Both the position numbers and the translations under genes were made by a program. A stretch of 64,000 bases of DNA from assembly GCA_016936255.1 (NCBI GenBank), contig JAFGYE010000117.1, forward strand, positions 1 to 64,000, in the 5' to 3' direction. A model generated the notes under the pieces. That model saw only the letters and a list, made by a program, of their open reading frames with translations, made no database searches and was not told where the DNA came from. Positions 18,188 to 27,058 of this stretch are shown one piece after another. Origin of the DNA: Marinifilaceae bacterium (GTDB taxonomy: Bacteria > Bacteroidota > Bacteroidia > Bacteroidales > Marinifilaceae). Numbering within the stretch: position 1 is the first letter of the stretch; every line of letters begins with the position of its first letter.

Positions 18188-18892
18188 TTACAAACCTAAA
18201 TTCTTATTTTTTATCACCTCATCCTGAAGTTTTCTTGCCAATTTTTGCTCACGCACAAGTGCATTTTTACGATGAGTATCGAATTCCTCACGCACCTCCT
18301 CCAATGTTTCTTTGGTTTCAACTGTTACAATATTACTTCTTTTAAATAAGAAGAAGCACAATCCGGCAATCCCAAGCGATCCTAATATTAAAACCCACAT
18401 AATGGTGCTGTAACTTGATTTTGAAAGCTGCATTCCCATTAGGTTCATACTATCTTTTGAATTAATCGTTTCTTCCAATTGATTTTTTACTGTTTGCAAT
18501 TCTTTTTTTAGGGAAGTAATTTCATCATTTTGATTTTCAAGTAAAGATTTTGTATCCAACAAATTCTTTTTCACAAAGTTCAACGAATCAGTAACATTCA
18601 ATTGAAACTTCTCTAAAGAGCTGATTTTAACAACTTTATAATCTTCATACCGATTGGATTTTGTCATCATATAATCAAACTGCTCTTTAATGGTTCCTTC
18701 ATCAAGATAAGCTTTTACAGGCTTTCTTACGACAGGTTTCTCAACTTTCGGAGCAGTAAGCTCCTGCTTAGCTGTTTCTTGTTTCTTCACTTCTGTTTTT
18801 ACCTCGGCAGCAGTTTCTGTTGTCTGTGCAAATATTGCAAATGAAAACAAGATGAAAAGGACGGTTGAAAATAATGTTTTGTACAACTTCAT
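18188..18892 (-). CDS. Exported coiled-coil membrane protein of unknown function
   Basis: This 234-residue protein has a signal peptide (LFILFSFAIFAQ), a Lys/Glu/Pro-rich low-complexity stretch (residues about 25-60), a long coiled coil (about 95-145, SLLENQNDEITSLKKELQ), one transmembrane helix (about 163-184, IMWVLILGSLGIAGLCFFLF) and a charged C-terminal tail. I do not recognise the family. The layout suggests a periplasmic coiled coil with a cytoplasmic tail or the reverse. It lies downstream of PEP carboxylase on the same strand, with about 96 bp between. Confidence 0.7.
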   Translation of the reverse strand: MKLYKTLFSTVLFILFSFAIFAQTTETAAEVKTEVKKQETAKQELTAPKVEKPVVRKPVKAYLDEGTIKEQFDYMMTKSNRYEDYKVVKISSLEKFQLNVTDSLNFVKKNLLDTKSLLENQNDEITSLKKELQTVKNQLEETINSKDSMNLMGMQLSKSSYSTIMWVLILGSLGIAGLCFFLFKRSNIVTVETKETLEEVREEFDTHRKNALVREQKLARKLQDEVIKNKNLGL

Positions 18893-18988
18893 TGGGATTC
18901 TTTTTGTTTTAATTCGTTTCTCAATTACAAAGAAAACGATATTCTACTTAGAAAATTGTTAGTATTGAGTAATATTTCTTAAACTTAT

Positions 18989-21538
18989 TTATGCTGAATT
19001 TCTACTGGCATTAATATTACCATAAAGTGATCGAATAACCAAGTTTTGCAGTATGTTATATTTATTTTGATCAATATTCCCAGATAAATCCATCTCCCGG
19101 ATTTTCATCAGAGCAAATTGCTGAATACATATCAAAGGCAATACAATCTCTTCCCGTAAATGAATAGAATCCTTTAATTCCAATGATAATTCCATAATCT
19201 CTTCTTGTCCGGATACTTCCAACAACATATCAATGCTCAATTGATATTCTTTATAAATCCAATTCCAAAATTCACCAAATTCTTTATCTTTTTTCATGTA
19301 TTGAGTCAATGAAAAATAAGATTTACTTATTGACTGCATGCTATTTTCAACCAAAGTTCTAAAAAACAGAGAATTAGTATACAAACTCTTACACCCTTCC
19401 ATTCGTCCTTCTTCTTTCAATCTTTTTATAGATGCTCCAACACCAAAAAAACCAGGTACATTTTGCTTCATCTGACTCCAGGCTCCTACAAAAGGAATTG
19501 CCCGTAAATCTTCAAAGTTTAATTCGGATGATGCATTTCGTTTGCTGGGGCGACTTCCAATTTTTGCCTCTCCATAGTATTTCAAGGCACTCATTTTCTC
19601 TAAATAAGGCACAAACTTATCCGATGATTTAAATCGCTGATACTCTTCCAAACTGTATTGTGAGAGAGCCTCCATTATTTCTCTGTCCTCTGTACAAAAT
19701 TGTTTGCTTTGATCCTCGAACAAACGGTTTCCCAATCCGGCGGTAATCAGTAATTCCTGATAATATTTAGCCGATGCCTTGGTTCCAAACTTCGAACTAA
19801 TCGTCTGACCCTGAATGGTTACCTGTATTTCCTGGTTTTCGATATTATTTCCCAGAGAAGAATAAAATTTGTGTGTGTTCCCTCCTCCCCGTGCCGGAGG
19901 TCCCCCACGCCCATCAAAAAAGACAACTACAATTCCCTTTTCACGTGCCAATCGTGTAATGTTTTCTTTTGCTTTATAAATACTCCAATTTGCTGAAAAA
20001 TAACCACCATCTTTGGTCCCGTCAGAAAAACCAAGCATAATGGTTTGCTTCTTTCCTCTCGAAACTAAATGCTGATAGTACACCTTATTTTCAAACAATT
20101 TCCTCATTGTTTCATCCGCTTTCTCCAAATCATCAATCGTTTCGAATAGTGGTACAATGTCTAATGGTAAAGTACCTTCCCAGGCACAAAGCTTAGCCAT
20201 AGCATAAACCCGGGCCACATCAACCGAAGTTTGGCAATTACTGATGATAAACCGATTACAAGCCAATTCTCCATTTCTTTCCTGAATCTCTTTCATTGTG
20301 GAAAAAACACTTATCGTGTCTCTGCTCACCTCATCTTCTGTTTTAAAATAGCTAACCGATCCTTTTACTTCAAATAAACTTTCAAGAGAAACATCGCCAA
20401 TTTGATTCGTTAAAAAGGTAGAAGATTTACACAAAACATCAAAAGCTTTACCAATAATCCGACTATCCTGCCGGATGTCAATATTAGCAAAATGAGAACC
20501 AAACAGTTTCACTTTATTCTGAAACTTCCTCAATAAATCGAGAAAGAAACCATCGTGTTGCTCCACTAATATTCTCTCAATTTTATTCAAACAATCAGTA
20601 ATCTCAGCAAGAGTGATTCCTGCACTTTTATCACTATCATTCAAAGCAGTAAGAACCCTTTCTTCCAAATTCACAATTAACTCATGCACCCCCTTAAAGC
20701 TTAAGCGCCTGCGCAAAAGTCTCAAATCTTTGTAATAATTCAAAAACAAAATATACCGAAGTCTTTCTGCAACTTTCAGTGTTGTTTCAGTATTTACATA
20801 AGGATTTCCATCACGGTCGCCTCCCGGCCAAAAACCAAATGAGATTACAGAACCAACCTTTTCATTAGAAAAGTCTTCGCTTTTTAACAATTCTGAATAC
20901 AAATCGGAAGCCGACTGATAAAATATATTCTCAAGATACCAGCTCAAACTTTTTGCCTCATCATATGGCGTAGGACGTTCCTTCTTAAAAAACGGTGTTT
21001 TCCCCAACTGGGTAAGCAATAACTTAATTTGAAGTAAATCGCTTTTTTGAATGGCTTTTATCAAATCATTAATAATGGCAAGAACAGTGCTGGGATAAAA
21101 TTGCGTAGGATGAGCAGTTAACACAACCCGCACAGCAAAATGCTCTAAATCATTTTTAAAATCCTCCCATTTACCGGTTTGTTTGATCTTCGACTTTAAT
21201 GCTTTCAAACTGCCGGCACCATCTAAATCATTCATTTTGCCAAAGACTGCATCCTCCACGGCATCCAGCAAAACCACCTGTCTTTCGATGTAATGAATTA
21301 CCCGAAACATGAAATCAAATTCTTCCTCCTCTGTTTTAAAGGAGGTTTGCTTCTCAAAAAAATCCTCGAATATTTCAACCGGTGATTTTCCTGTCTCCAA
21401 TCCCTTCGAGCATTCTTCTTTTAAAATGGGAATTAATATTCCCGTTTTATGAATACCATCCAATGGCAATGTCAAAAATATACTGTTGTACAATTTGTAC
21501 TTTAAATCAACTTCATTTTGAAATTTCTCTGATCTCAT
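18989..21538 (-). CDS. ppc: Phosphoenolpyruvate carboxylase
   Basis: This 849-residue enzyme converts PEP and bicarbonate to oxaloacetate, refilling the TCA cycle. Active-site motifs are present: the catalytic His in VLTAHPTQ near residue 145, GGDRDGNPYVN near 255, the glycine loop FDGRGGPPARGGGNTH near 545, and GSRPSKRN and LRAIPFVGAWSQ in the C-terminal half. Compared with the Escherichia coli enzyme the motif ends HPTQ not HPTE and the glycine loop reads GGPPARGGG instead of GGTVGRGGG; I believe these are features of a shorter PEPC clade found in Bacteroidota. The gene is not linked to carbon-fixation or TCA genes here. Confidence 0.93.
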   Translation of the reverse strand: MRSEKFQNEVDLKYKLYNSIFLTLPLDGIHKTGILIPILKEECSKGLETGKSPVEIFEDFFEKQTSFKTEEEEFDFMFRVIHYIERQVVLLDAVEDAVFGKMNDLDGAGSLKALKSKIKQTGKWEDFKNDLEHFAVRVVLTAHPTQFYPSTVLAIINDLIKAIQKSDLLQIKLLLTQLGKTPFFKKERPTPYDEAKSLSWYLENIFYQSASDLYSELLKSEDFSNEKVGSVISFGFWPGGDRDGNPYVNTETTLKVAERLRYILFLNYYKDLRLLRRRLSFKGVHELIVNLEERVLTALNDSDKSAGITLAEITDCLNKIERILVEQHDGFFLDLLRKFQNKVKLFGSHFANIDIRQDSRIIGKAFDVLCKSSTFLTNQIGDVSLESLFEVKGSVSYFKTEDEVSRDTISVFSTMKEIQERNGELACNRFIISNCQTSVDVARVYAMAKLCAWEGTLPLDIVPLFETIDDLEKADETMRKLFENKVYYQHLVSRGKKQTIMLGFSDGTKDGGYFSANWSIYKAKENITRLAREKGIVVVFFDGRGGPPARGGGNTHKFYSSLGNNIENQEIQVTIQGQTISSKFGTKASAKYYQELLITAGLGNRLFEDQSKQFCTEDREIMEALSQYSLEEYQRFKSSDKFVPYLEKMSALKYYGEAKIGSRPSKRNASSELNFEDLRAIPFVGAWSQMKQNVPGFFGVGASIKRLKEEGRMEGCKSLYTNSLFFRTLVENSMQSISKSYFSLTQYMKKDKEFGEFWNWIYKEYQLSIDMLLEVSGQEEIMELSLELKDSIHLREEIVLPLICIQQFALMKIREMDLSGNIDQNKYNILQNLVIRSLYGNINASRNSA

Positions 21539-21809
21539 ATAATTATATTTCTCCCCCGTACATATACATATATCAATTGATCCGATTAAGATAAGAAAAC
21601 AGATTGAAATTAACGAGGAGATAAACTATTTTCAGAAATATTTGCTGCTGGACAAAGACTGCTGCATTCACACAACTCAACCTCTTTATCAGCAAGGAAA
21701 AAATCTCAAAAACTTCACTCCTTTTTAAAATAATTACATCAGATAAATTGTATCTTTAAACTTGTTGCACCAACAACTTACTTCCTAATCCGGAACTCTT
21801 ATACCGCTT

Positions 21810-23822
21810 ATGATTAAACATCTTAAAATAGTTGACTCGGATCCCATGTTATACGATTATCAATATGTGATTCAAAAAAGATTAAATGCAGCTTTCCAAA
21901 AGGAAAAGGAACTAACAGAAACTACGCTTTCAGCCTTTGCCAATGGACATCATTATTATGGTCTCCATCAAGATTCTGAAAACTGGATTATTCGGGAATG
22001 GGCTCCAAATGCCGATAAAATGTATCTTATTGGTGAATTTTCGAACTGGCAAGAGCAAACGAACTATCAATTCGAAAGAATTGCCAATGGTAATTTTGAG
22101 TTGAAACTACCGTTAGCTTCATTAAAACAAGCTGATTTATATAAATTACTGATTTATTGGCCGGGAGGAAAAGGAGAACGTATTCCTGTTTGGTGCACAC
22201 GAGTGGTACAAGATCCTGATACACTTATTTATTCAGCTCAAGTGTGGCAAAACGAAAAGCCTTTTGAATGGAAATTTGATACCAATAGAGTCAAATACAA
22301 ATCGCCTCTTATTTATGAAGCCCATATTGGAATGGCTACAGAAAAAGAAAGCGTTGGCACTTATAAGGAATTTAGTGAACTCGTATTGCCCAGAATTCAC
22401 CGCGCCGGTTACAATACCATTCAATTAATGGCCATTCAGGAACATCCGTACTATGGCTCTTTTGGATATCATGTTTCCAGCTTATTCGCAGCATCTTCCC
22501 GCTTCGGAACGCCCGAAGAATTGAAACAACTAATTGATGCAGCACATTCCTTAGGCATTATGGTGATTATGGATATCGTTCACTCGCATGCGGTAAAAAA
22601 TGAACTGGAAGGCATTGGTAATTTCGATGGTTCGCCACATCAATTTTTTCATGCAGATGAACGAAGAGAACACATAGCATGGGATTCTTTGTGTTACAAT
22701 TATGGGAAAAATGAAGTTCTTCACCTTCTGTTATCCAATATAAAATACTGGTTGGAAGAATATCATTTCGATGGATATCGTTTTGATGGCGTGACAAGTA
22801 TGCTTTACTACGATCATGGTTTATCGAGAGATTTTACAAGCTATGAAATGTATTTTGACGGCGGACAAGATGAGGATGCAATTTGCTACCTAAGCTTAGC
22901 CAACAAGTTGATTCACGAATACAATCCCAATGCGATTAGTGTTGCAGAAGAAATGAGCGGATATCCCGGCTTAGCATCTTCTTTGGAGGATGGAGGCTTG
23001 GGTTTTGATTTTAGATTAGCCATGGGAATTCCCGATTATTGGATCAAGCTGATTAAGGAAACACATGATGAAGACTGGAATGTAGGCAATATATTTTACG
23101 AATTATCCAACAAACGAGCCGAAGAAAAAACCATTAGCTATGCAGAATCTCACGATCAGGCTTTGGTTGGCGATCAAACGCTTATTTTCCGTTTAATTGA
23201 AAAGTCAATGTATGACAGCATGGACAAATCAAGTGTAAGCTTAGTGGTCGATCGTGGAATTGCTCTTCACAAATTAATCCGACTACTAACCTTTTCCTGT
23301 TCCGGAAATGGCTACCTAAATTTTATGGGGAATGAATTTGGCCATCCCGAATGGATTGATTTTCCCCGCGCCGGAAATAATTGGTCCTACAAACATGCAC
23401 GGCGCCAATGGAGTTTAGTCGACAATCACCTCTTACGTTTCGAATATTTAAACGAATTTGACAGGGATATGATCGCATTACAAAACAAAGAGGAATTCAT
23501 GAACGAACCTCACATTAAATGCGTTCAATCGGATGAGCAAAATCAAATTTTGGCTATTCTGAGAAAAGATTTACTATTTGTTTTCAATCTCAATCCAAAC
23601 GAATCGTTTACTTATTACGGAATTCCAGCAAAATCAGGAAAATATCAGCTTGTACTTAATTCAGACGAGAATAAATATGGAGGCTTCGATCGTGTGGATG
23701 GCAGCCTGCTTTACTATTCCAAACCTGAAGTTTCAATGTCGAAAAACCACAGGGTATACCTTTATTTACCAAGTAGAACAGCTTTGGTATTCAAGTATAT
23801 TCCATCAAAAAGTATCTTTTAA
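21810..23822 (+). CDS. glgB: 1,4-alpha-glucan branching enzyme, eukaryote-like type
   Basis: This 670-residue enzyme cuts alpha-1,4 chains and rejoins them as alpha-1,6 branches in glycogen. It has an N-terminal CBM48 (residues about 45-140, IREWAPNADKMYLIGEFSNW), a GH13 barrel with the nucleophile Asp in YRFDGVTSMLY, the acid Glu in VAEEMSGYPG and the third Asp in ESHDQALVGD, and a C-terminal beta domain. YHFDGYRFDGVTSMLYYDHG and the overall length place it with the eukaryotic-like GH13_8 group instead of the common bacterial GH13_9. It opens a plus-strand pair; the GH13 amylase starts 2 bp after its stop. Confidence 0.93.
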   Translation: MIKHLKIVDSDPMLYDYQYVIQKRLNAAFQKEKELTETTLSAFANGHHYYGLHQDSENWIIREWAPNADKMYLIGEFSNWQEQTNYQFERIANGNFELKLPLASLKQADLYKLLIYWPGGKGERIPVWCTRVVQDPDTLIYSAQVWQNEKPFEWKFDTNRVKYKSPLIYEAHIGMATEKESVGTYKEFSELVLPRIHRAGYNTIQLMAIQEHPYYGSFGYHVSSLFAASSRFGTPEELKQLIDAAHSLGIMVIMDIVHSHAVKNELEGIGNFDGSPHQFFHADERREHIAWDSLCYNYGKNEVLHLLLSNIKYWLEEYHFDGYRFDGVTSMLYYDHGLSRDFTSYEMYFDGGQDEDAICYLSLANKLIHEYNPNAISVAEEMSGYPGLASSLEDGGLGFDFRLAMGIPDYWIKLIKETHDEDWNVGNIFYELSNKRAEEKTISYAESHDQALVGDQTLIFRLIEKSMYDSMDKSSVSLVVDRGIALHKLIRLLTFSCSGNGYLNFMGNEFGHPEWIDFPRAGNNWSYKHARRQWSLVDNHLLRFEYLNEFDRDMIALQNKEEFMNEPHIKCVQSDEQNQILAILRKDLLFVFNLNPNESFTYYGIPAKSGKYQLVLNSDENKYGGFDRVDGSLLYYSKPEVSMSKNHRVYLYLPSRTALVFKYIPSKSIF

Positions 23823-23824
23823 AT

Positions 23825-25525
23825 ATGGGCATTCCCAAACCAATTATATATCAATTGCTTCCCCGTTTATTTGGAAACAAAAACACGAAGCCTGTTGTTG
23901 ATGGCTCCCGAAGTGAAAATGGAACCGGAAAGTTCAATGACATCAGCAACACTGCACTACAGGAAATAAAAAAACTTGGAATTACTCATGTTTGGTATAC
24001 CGGAATCATCGAGCATGCGATTGTTGAAGCTTATCCTGATGCTGGAATCCCTCATGGAAATCCTTTAGTGATTAAAGGAAAAGCAGGATCTCCTTATGCA
24101 ATTAAAGATTATTACGATGTGAATCCTGATTTGGCAAAGGATGTAAATAATAGAATTCAGGAGTTTCAAGATCTTGTTGCCCGAACCCATCAGAACAATA
24201 TGAAGGTAATTATCGATTTTGTTCCCAATCATCTGGCCCGGGAATATCATTCGGATGCAAAACCGGAAGGTATTTCTGATTTTGGTGACCATGATGATAA
24301 TAGTAAAGCATTTTCGGCCACTAACAATTTCTACTATTTGCCACACCAAGAATTGCATTTGTCTGATGAAATAAGAAATCGGTTTCCAAATACAGATTAT
24401 CAGGAATTTCCTGCAAAGACAACCGGAAATGATCAATTTACTGCACATCCGCAACTTAACGATTGGTACGAAACCGTTAAACTAAATTATGGCGTTGATT
24501 ACCTGAATGGACACTCCGCTCATTTTCATCCAATTCCAGATACTTGGTTGAAAATGAAAGACATTTTACTCTATTGGGCAAAAAAAGAAATTGATGCTTT
24601 CCGTTGTGATATGGCCGAAATGGTACCCGTAGAATTTTGGCATTGGGTTATTGGTGAAATAAAATCGGTATTTCCTGATATCCTTTTTATTGCTGAAGTA
24701 TACAATCCTTATTTGTACGAAACCTATATTAAAAACGGAAAATTCGATTATTTGTACGACAAAGTAGGTTTGTACGATACTCTAAAAGGAGTAATCCGCG
24801 GAGAACGCCCGGCAAGAGATATTTCACAATGTTGGCAATCCTTAAATAATCTGGACGAATACATGCTTCGATTTCTGGAGAATCACGATGAGCAAAGAAT
24901 TGCTTCACCCTATTTCGCTTCCAATCCTATCAAAGCCCTTCCCGGGATGATCCTGTCACTTTGCATGCACCGAGGACCTTTACTAATTTATTCAGGACAG
25001 GAATTTGCCGAGACAGGAATGGAAGTATCCGGTTACAGCGGATCTGATGGACGATCTACCATATTCGATTACTGGAATTTACCAGAACATCAAAAATGGA
25101 TGAATAATGGTAAGTTCGATGGTGATTTATTATCTGATCAGCAAAAAAAACTGAAAACAGCCTATGAGGACATTCTAAAATACGCACAACTTCCGGCTAT
25201 TGTCTTTGGTGAATTTTATGACATTATGTGGCAAAACACAGATTCAAACATTTTTAATTCGGATAAAGTTTACGCTTTTCTGCGACATACTGCTGATCAA
25301 AAACTATTGGTGATTTGTAATTTCGATGATCACACTCAACATTTGCAGGTAAAAATACCAACACATGCCCTGGAAACAATGAATATTCCTTGTCCGATAG
25401 AATTGAGCTTTGTTAATATACAATCAAATGCTAAAGTTAATCTAACCTGTGAAGAAACATCTGGAAAAGGACTGGCTCTAAACATTCCCGGCTATCAATA
25501 TCTTCTGTTTGAAATTAGATATTAA
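23825..25525 (+). CDS. GH13 alpha-amylase family enzyme
   Basis: This 566-residue glycoside hydrolase has the four GH13 conserved regions: FVPNHLAR (I), FRCDMAEMVP with the nucleophile Asp (II), FIAEVYNPY with the acid Glu (III) and FLENHDEQRI with the third Asp (IV). There is no signal peptide, so it acts in the cytoplasm, and its 2-bp spacing from glgB points to glycogen or maltodextrin turnover. The exact activity (alpha-amylase, cyclomaltodextrinase or glucanotransferase) cannot be read from the sequence. The roughly 165-bp gap that follows shows no clear terminator. Confidence 0.88.
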   Translation: MGIPKPIIYQLLPRLFGNKNTKPVVDGSRSENGTGKFNDISNTALQEIKKLGITHVWYTGIIEHAIVEAYPDAGIPHGNPLVIKGKAGSPYAIKDYYDVNPDLAKDVNNRIQEFQDLVARTHQNNMKVIIDFVPNHLAREYHSDAKPEGISDFGDHDDNSKAFSATNNFYYLPHQELHLSDEIRNRFPNTDYQEFPAKTTGNDQFTAHPQLNDWYETVKLNYGVDYLNGHSAHFHPIPDTWLKMKDILLYWAKKEIDAFRCDMAEMVPVEFWHWVIGEIKSVFPDILFIAEVYNPYLYETYIKNGKFDYLYDKVGLYDTLKGVIRGERPARDISQCWQSLNNLDEYMLRFLENHDEQRIASPYFASNPIKALPGMILSLCMHRGPLLIYSGQEFAETGMEVSGYSGSDGRSTIFDYWNLPEHQKWMNNGKFDGDLLSDQQKKLKTAYEDILKYAQLPAIVFGEFYDIMWQNTDSNIFNSDKVYAFLRHTADQKLLVICNFDDHTQHLQVKIPTHALETMNIPCPIELSFVNIQSNAKVNLTCEETSGKGLALNIPGYQYLLFEIRY

Positions 25526-25691
25526 AAAAAATCACTGATTTATATGCTGTTATTGCAATTAATTGAGTGAATAGATCGTAATATCATCAGTAATTGTACT
25601 ACGTTTACACAATTTTTAAAAATCAACTGCGAAATAAACATTGCTTAGGAGTTTGACCTTGGTTTTGCTAAACGCGAAAAACAAATAAGAA

Positions 25692-26789
25692 ATGTTAAAG
25701 AACGAATTAGAGCTGATCATATCAGGTAAAAAAATATCAGTAAACAGACCAGAACCAATTGTTGCAGATATCGAGGTGGTTCCCTACAAAAGACGCATGG
25801 ATCCTATGGATGCCATAGATGCACTTATTGAAGGCTATTCGGTTTTAATTGTTGATTACTATAGCAGCGGACTTGCTGTACTCAGCGAATTAAAAAAACA
25901 TCTGGAGAAAAAATATACGGATCAATCGTTTAAGGGACAACGTGAATTGCGCAAAACTTATCGCGAGCTTTCTCATAAACTGCTTCTGCACATAACAAAC
26001 AACAAACTCACGGTTAGAAAAGCTCCGGAAATTGGCTGGTTAGAAACACTATATCCTGATTTCACTGAATTTCTGCTGCCATTTTCTCTGGTTCAAGGAT
26101 TAAACAGTTCGTGGCAATGGTACGACAAAGGTATTTTCATTCCTGTTATCGACAGAAAAATACATCCGTTTTATGGCACCTATTTCCCTACCCGATTTGA
26201 ACATTTAAAGCTATTCGATAAATGGTTGGAACGTTACAAGGGAGAAAAAAAATCTGCTATTGATGTTGGAATTGGTTCTGGCATTTTAAGTTTTCAACTG
26301 TTGAAGCATGGTTTTCAGAAGGTTTGTGGTACAGATAACAATCCGAATGCAATTATTGGCTTGACACAAAGTCTGAAGAACAGCAAATTAAACTCGAAAA
26401 TAGAACTTTTATTCGGAGATTTATTTGCCCAAAACGACAGCAAATCAGATTTAATTGTATTTAATCCTCCCTGGTTGCCGGCATCAAACAAATCGGAAGG
26501 AATTGACAATGCGATCTACTATGAAAAAGATTTGTTTCCACGCTTTTTTGCAGAAGCAAAAAAACACACCAGACTTAATGGTCGTGTTGTAATTCTGTTT
26601 TCAAATCTGGCACAAATTACAAATCAGAAGCAAAGTCACCCTATCGAAAAAGAATTGGCTGAAGGCGGTCGTTTTGAAAAAGAATTACTTTTGCATAAAA
26701 AAGTCAGATCAGCTTCAAAGAATACAAAAAGAAATCAAAATTGGCGCCACGAAGAAATGATAGAACTATGGGTATTAAAATTGCTTTAA
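25692..26789 (+). CDS. SAM-dependent methyltransferase, HemK/PrmC-like
   Basis: This 365-residue protein has a class I methyltransferase domain at about residues 190-330: motif I IDVGIGSGILSFQ, the acidic motif II CGTDNNPNAI and motif IV LIVFNPPWLPAS. NPPW/NPPY motifs mark enzymes that methylate planar nitrogen (Gln, Asn, or adenine), such as PrmC, though a true PrmC is shorter. Residues 1-185 are an unrecognised, mainly helical region. Its place between the two glycogen gene groups seems incidental. The substrate is unknown. Confidence 0.75.
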   Translation: MLKNELELIISGKKISVNRPEPIVADIEVVPYKRRMDPMDAIDALIEGYSVLIVDYYSSGLAVLSELKKHLEKKYTDQSFKGQRELRKTYRELSHKLLLHITNNKLTVRKAPEIGWLETLYPDFTEFLLPFSLVQGLNSSWQWYDKGIFIPVIDRKIHPFYGTYFPTRFEHLKLFDKWLERYKGEKKSAIDVGIGSGILSFQLLKHGFQKVCGTDNNPNAIIGLTQSLKNSKLNSKIELLFGDLFAQNDSKSDLIVFNPPWLPASNKSEGIDNAIYYEKDLFPRFFAEAKKHTRLNGRVVILFSNLAQITNQKQSHPIEKELAEGGRFEKELLLHKKVRSASKNTKRNQNWRHEEMIELWVLKLL

Positions 26790-26881
26790 CCAAACACAAA
26801 AAATGTTAAATGCCAATTTATTTCGTAAATTTGAAGTAACTCGTTATAAGTAATAAAAATAGAAACTTAATTTAAAATATC

Positions 26882-26986
26882 ATGGCTAAGTCACAAGACG
26901 CTAAGAAAAACGTTAAAAAGGAATCGACAAAAACGGCGAAAGAAAAAAAAGAAGAAAAAAGAGAGAAAAAAGCTAATAAAAAATAA
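26882..26986 (+). CDS. Lys-rich microprotein, 34 residues
   Basis: An ATG at 26882 opens 34 codons ending TAA, encoding a peptide starting MAKSQDAKKNVKKESTKTAK and made of about 45 percent Lys with many Glu. It stands between a methyltransferase 92 bp upstream and a strong terminator 22 bp downstream, as expected of a real short transcript. The composition is that of a nucleic-acid-binding or ribosome-associated tail. I do not recognise it with certainty; codon usage in such A-rich DNA could mimic coding. Confidence 0.55.
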   Translation: MAKSQDAKKNVKKESTKTAKEKKEEKREKKANKK

Positions 26987-27007
26987 TTTCATTAGTTCCA
27001 AATACAA

Positions 27008-27043
27008 AAAAAAGGCTGTTTCAAAATTGAAACAGCCTTTTTT
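27008..27043. terminator. Bidirectional terminator at the glycogen locus
   Basis: AAAAAAGGCTGTTTCAA and TTGAAACAGCCTTTTTT form a 17-bp perfect inverted repeat with A and T tracts at either end, between the converging microprotein gene and the synthase-phosphorylase gene. Confidence 0.9.
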
Positions 27044-27058
27044 CATACCTATTTTATT

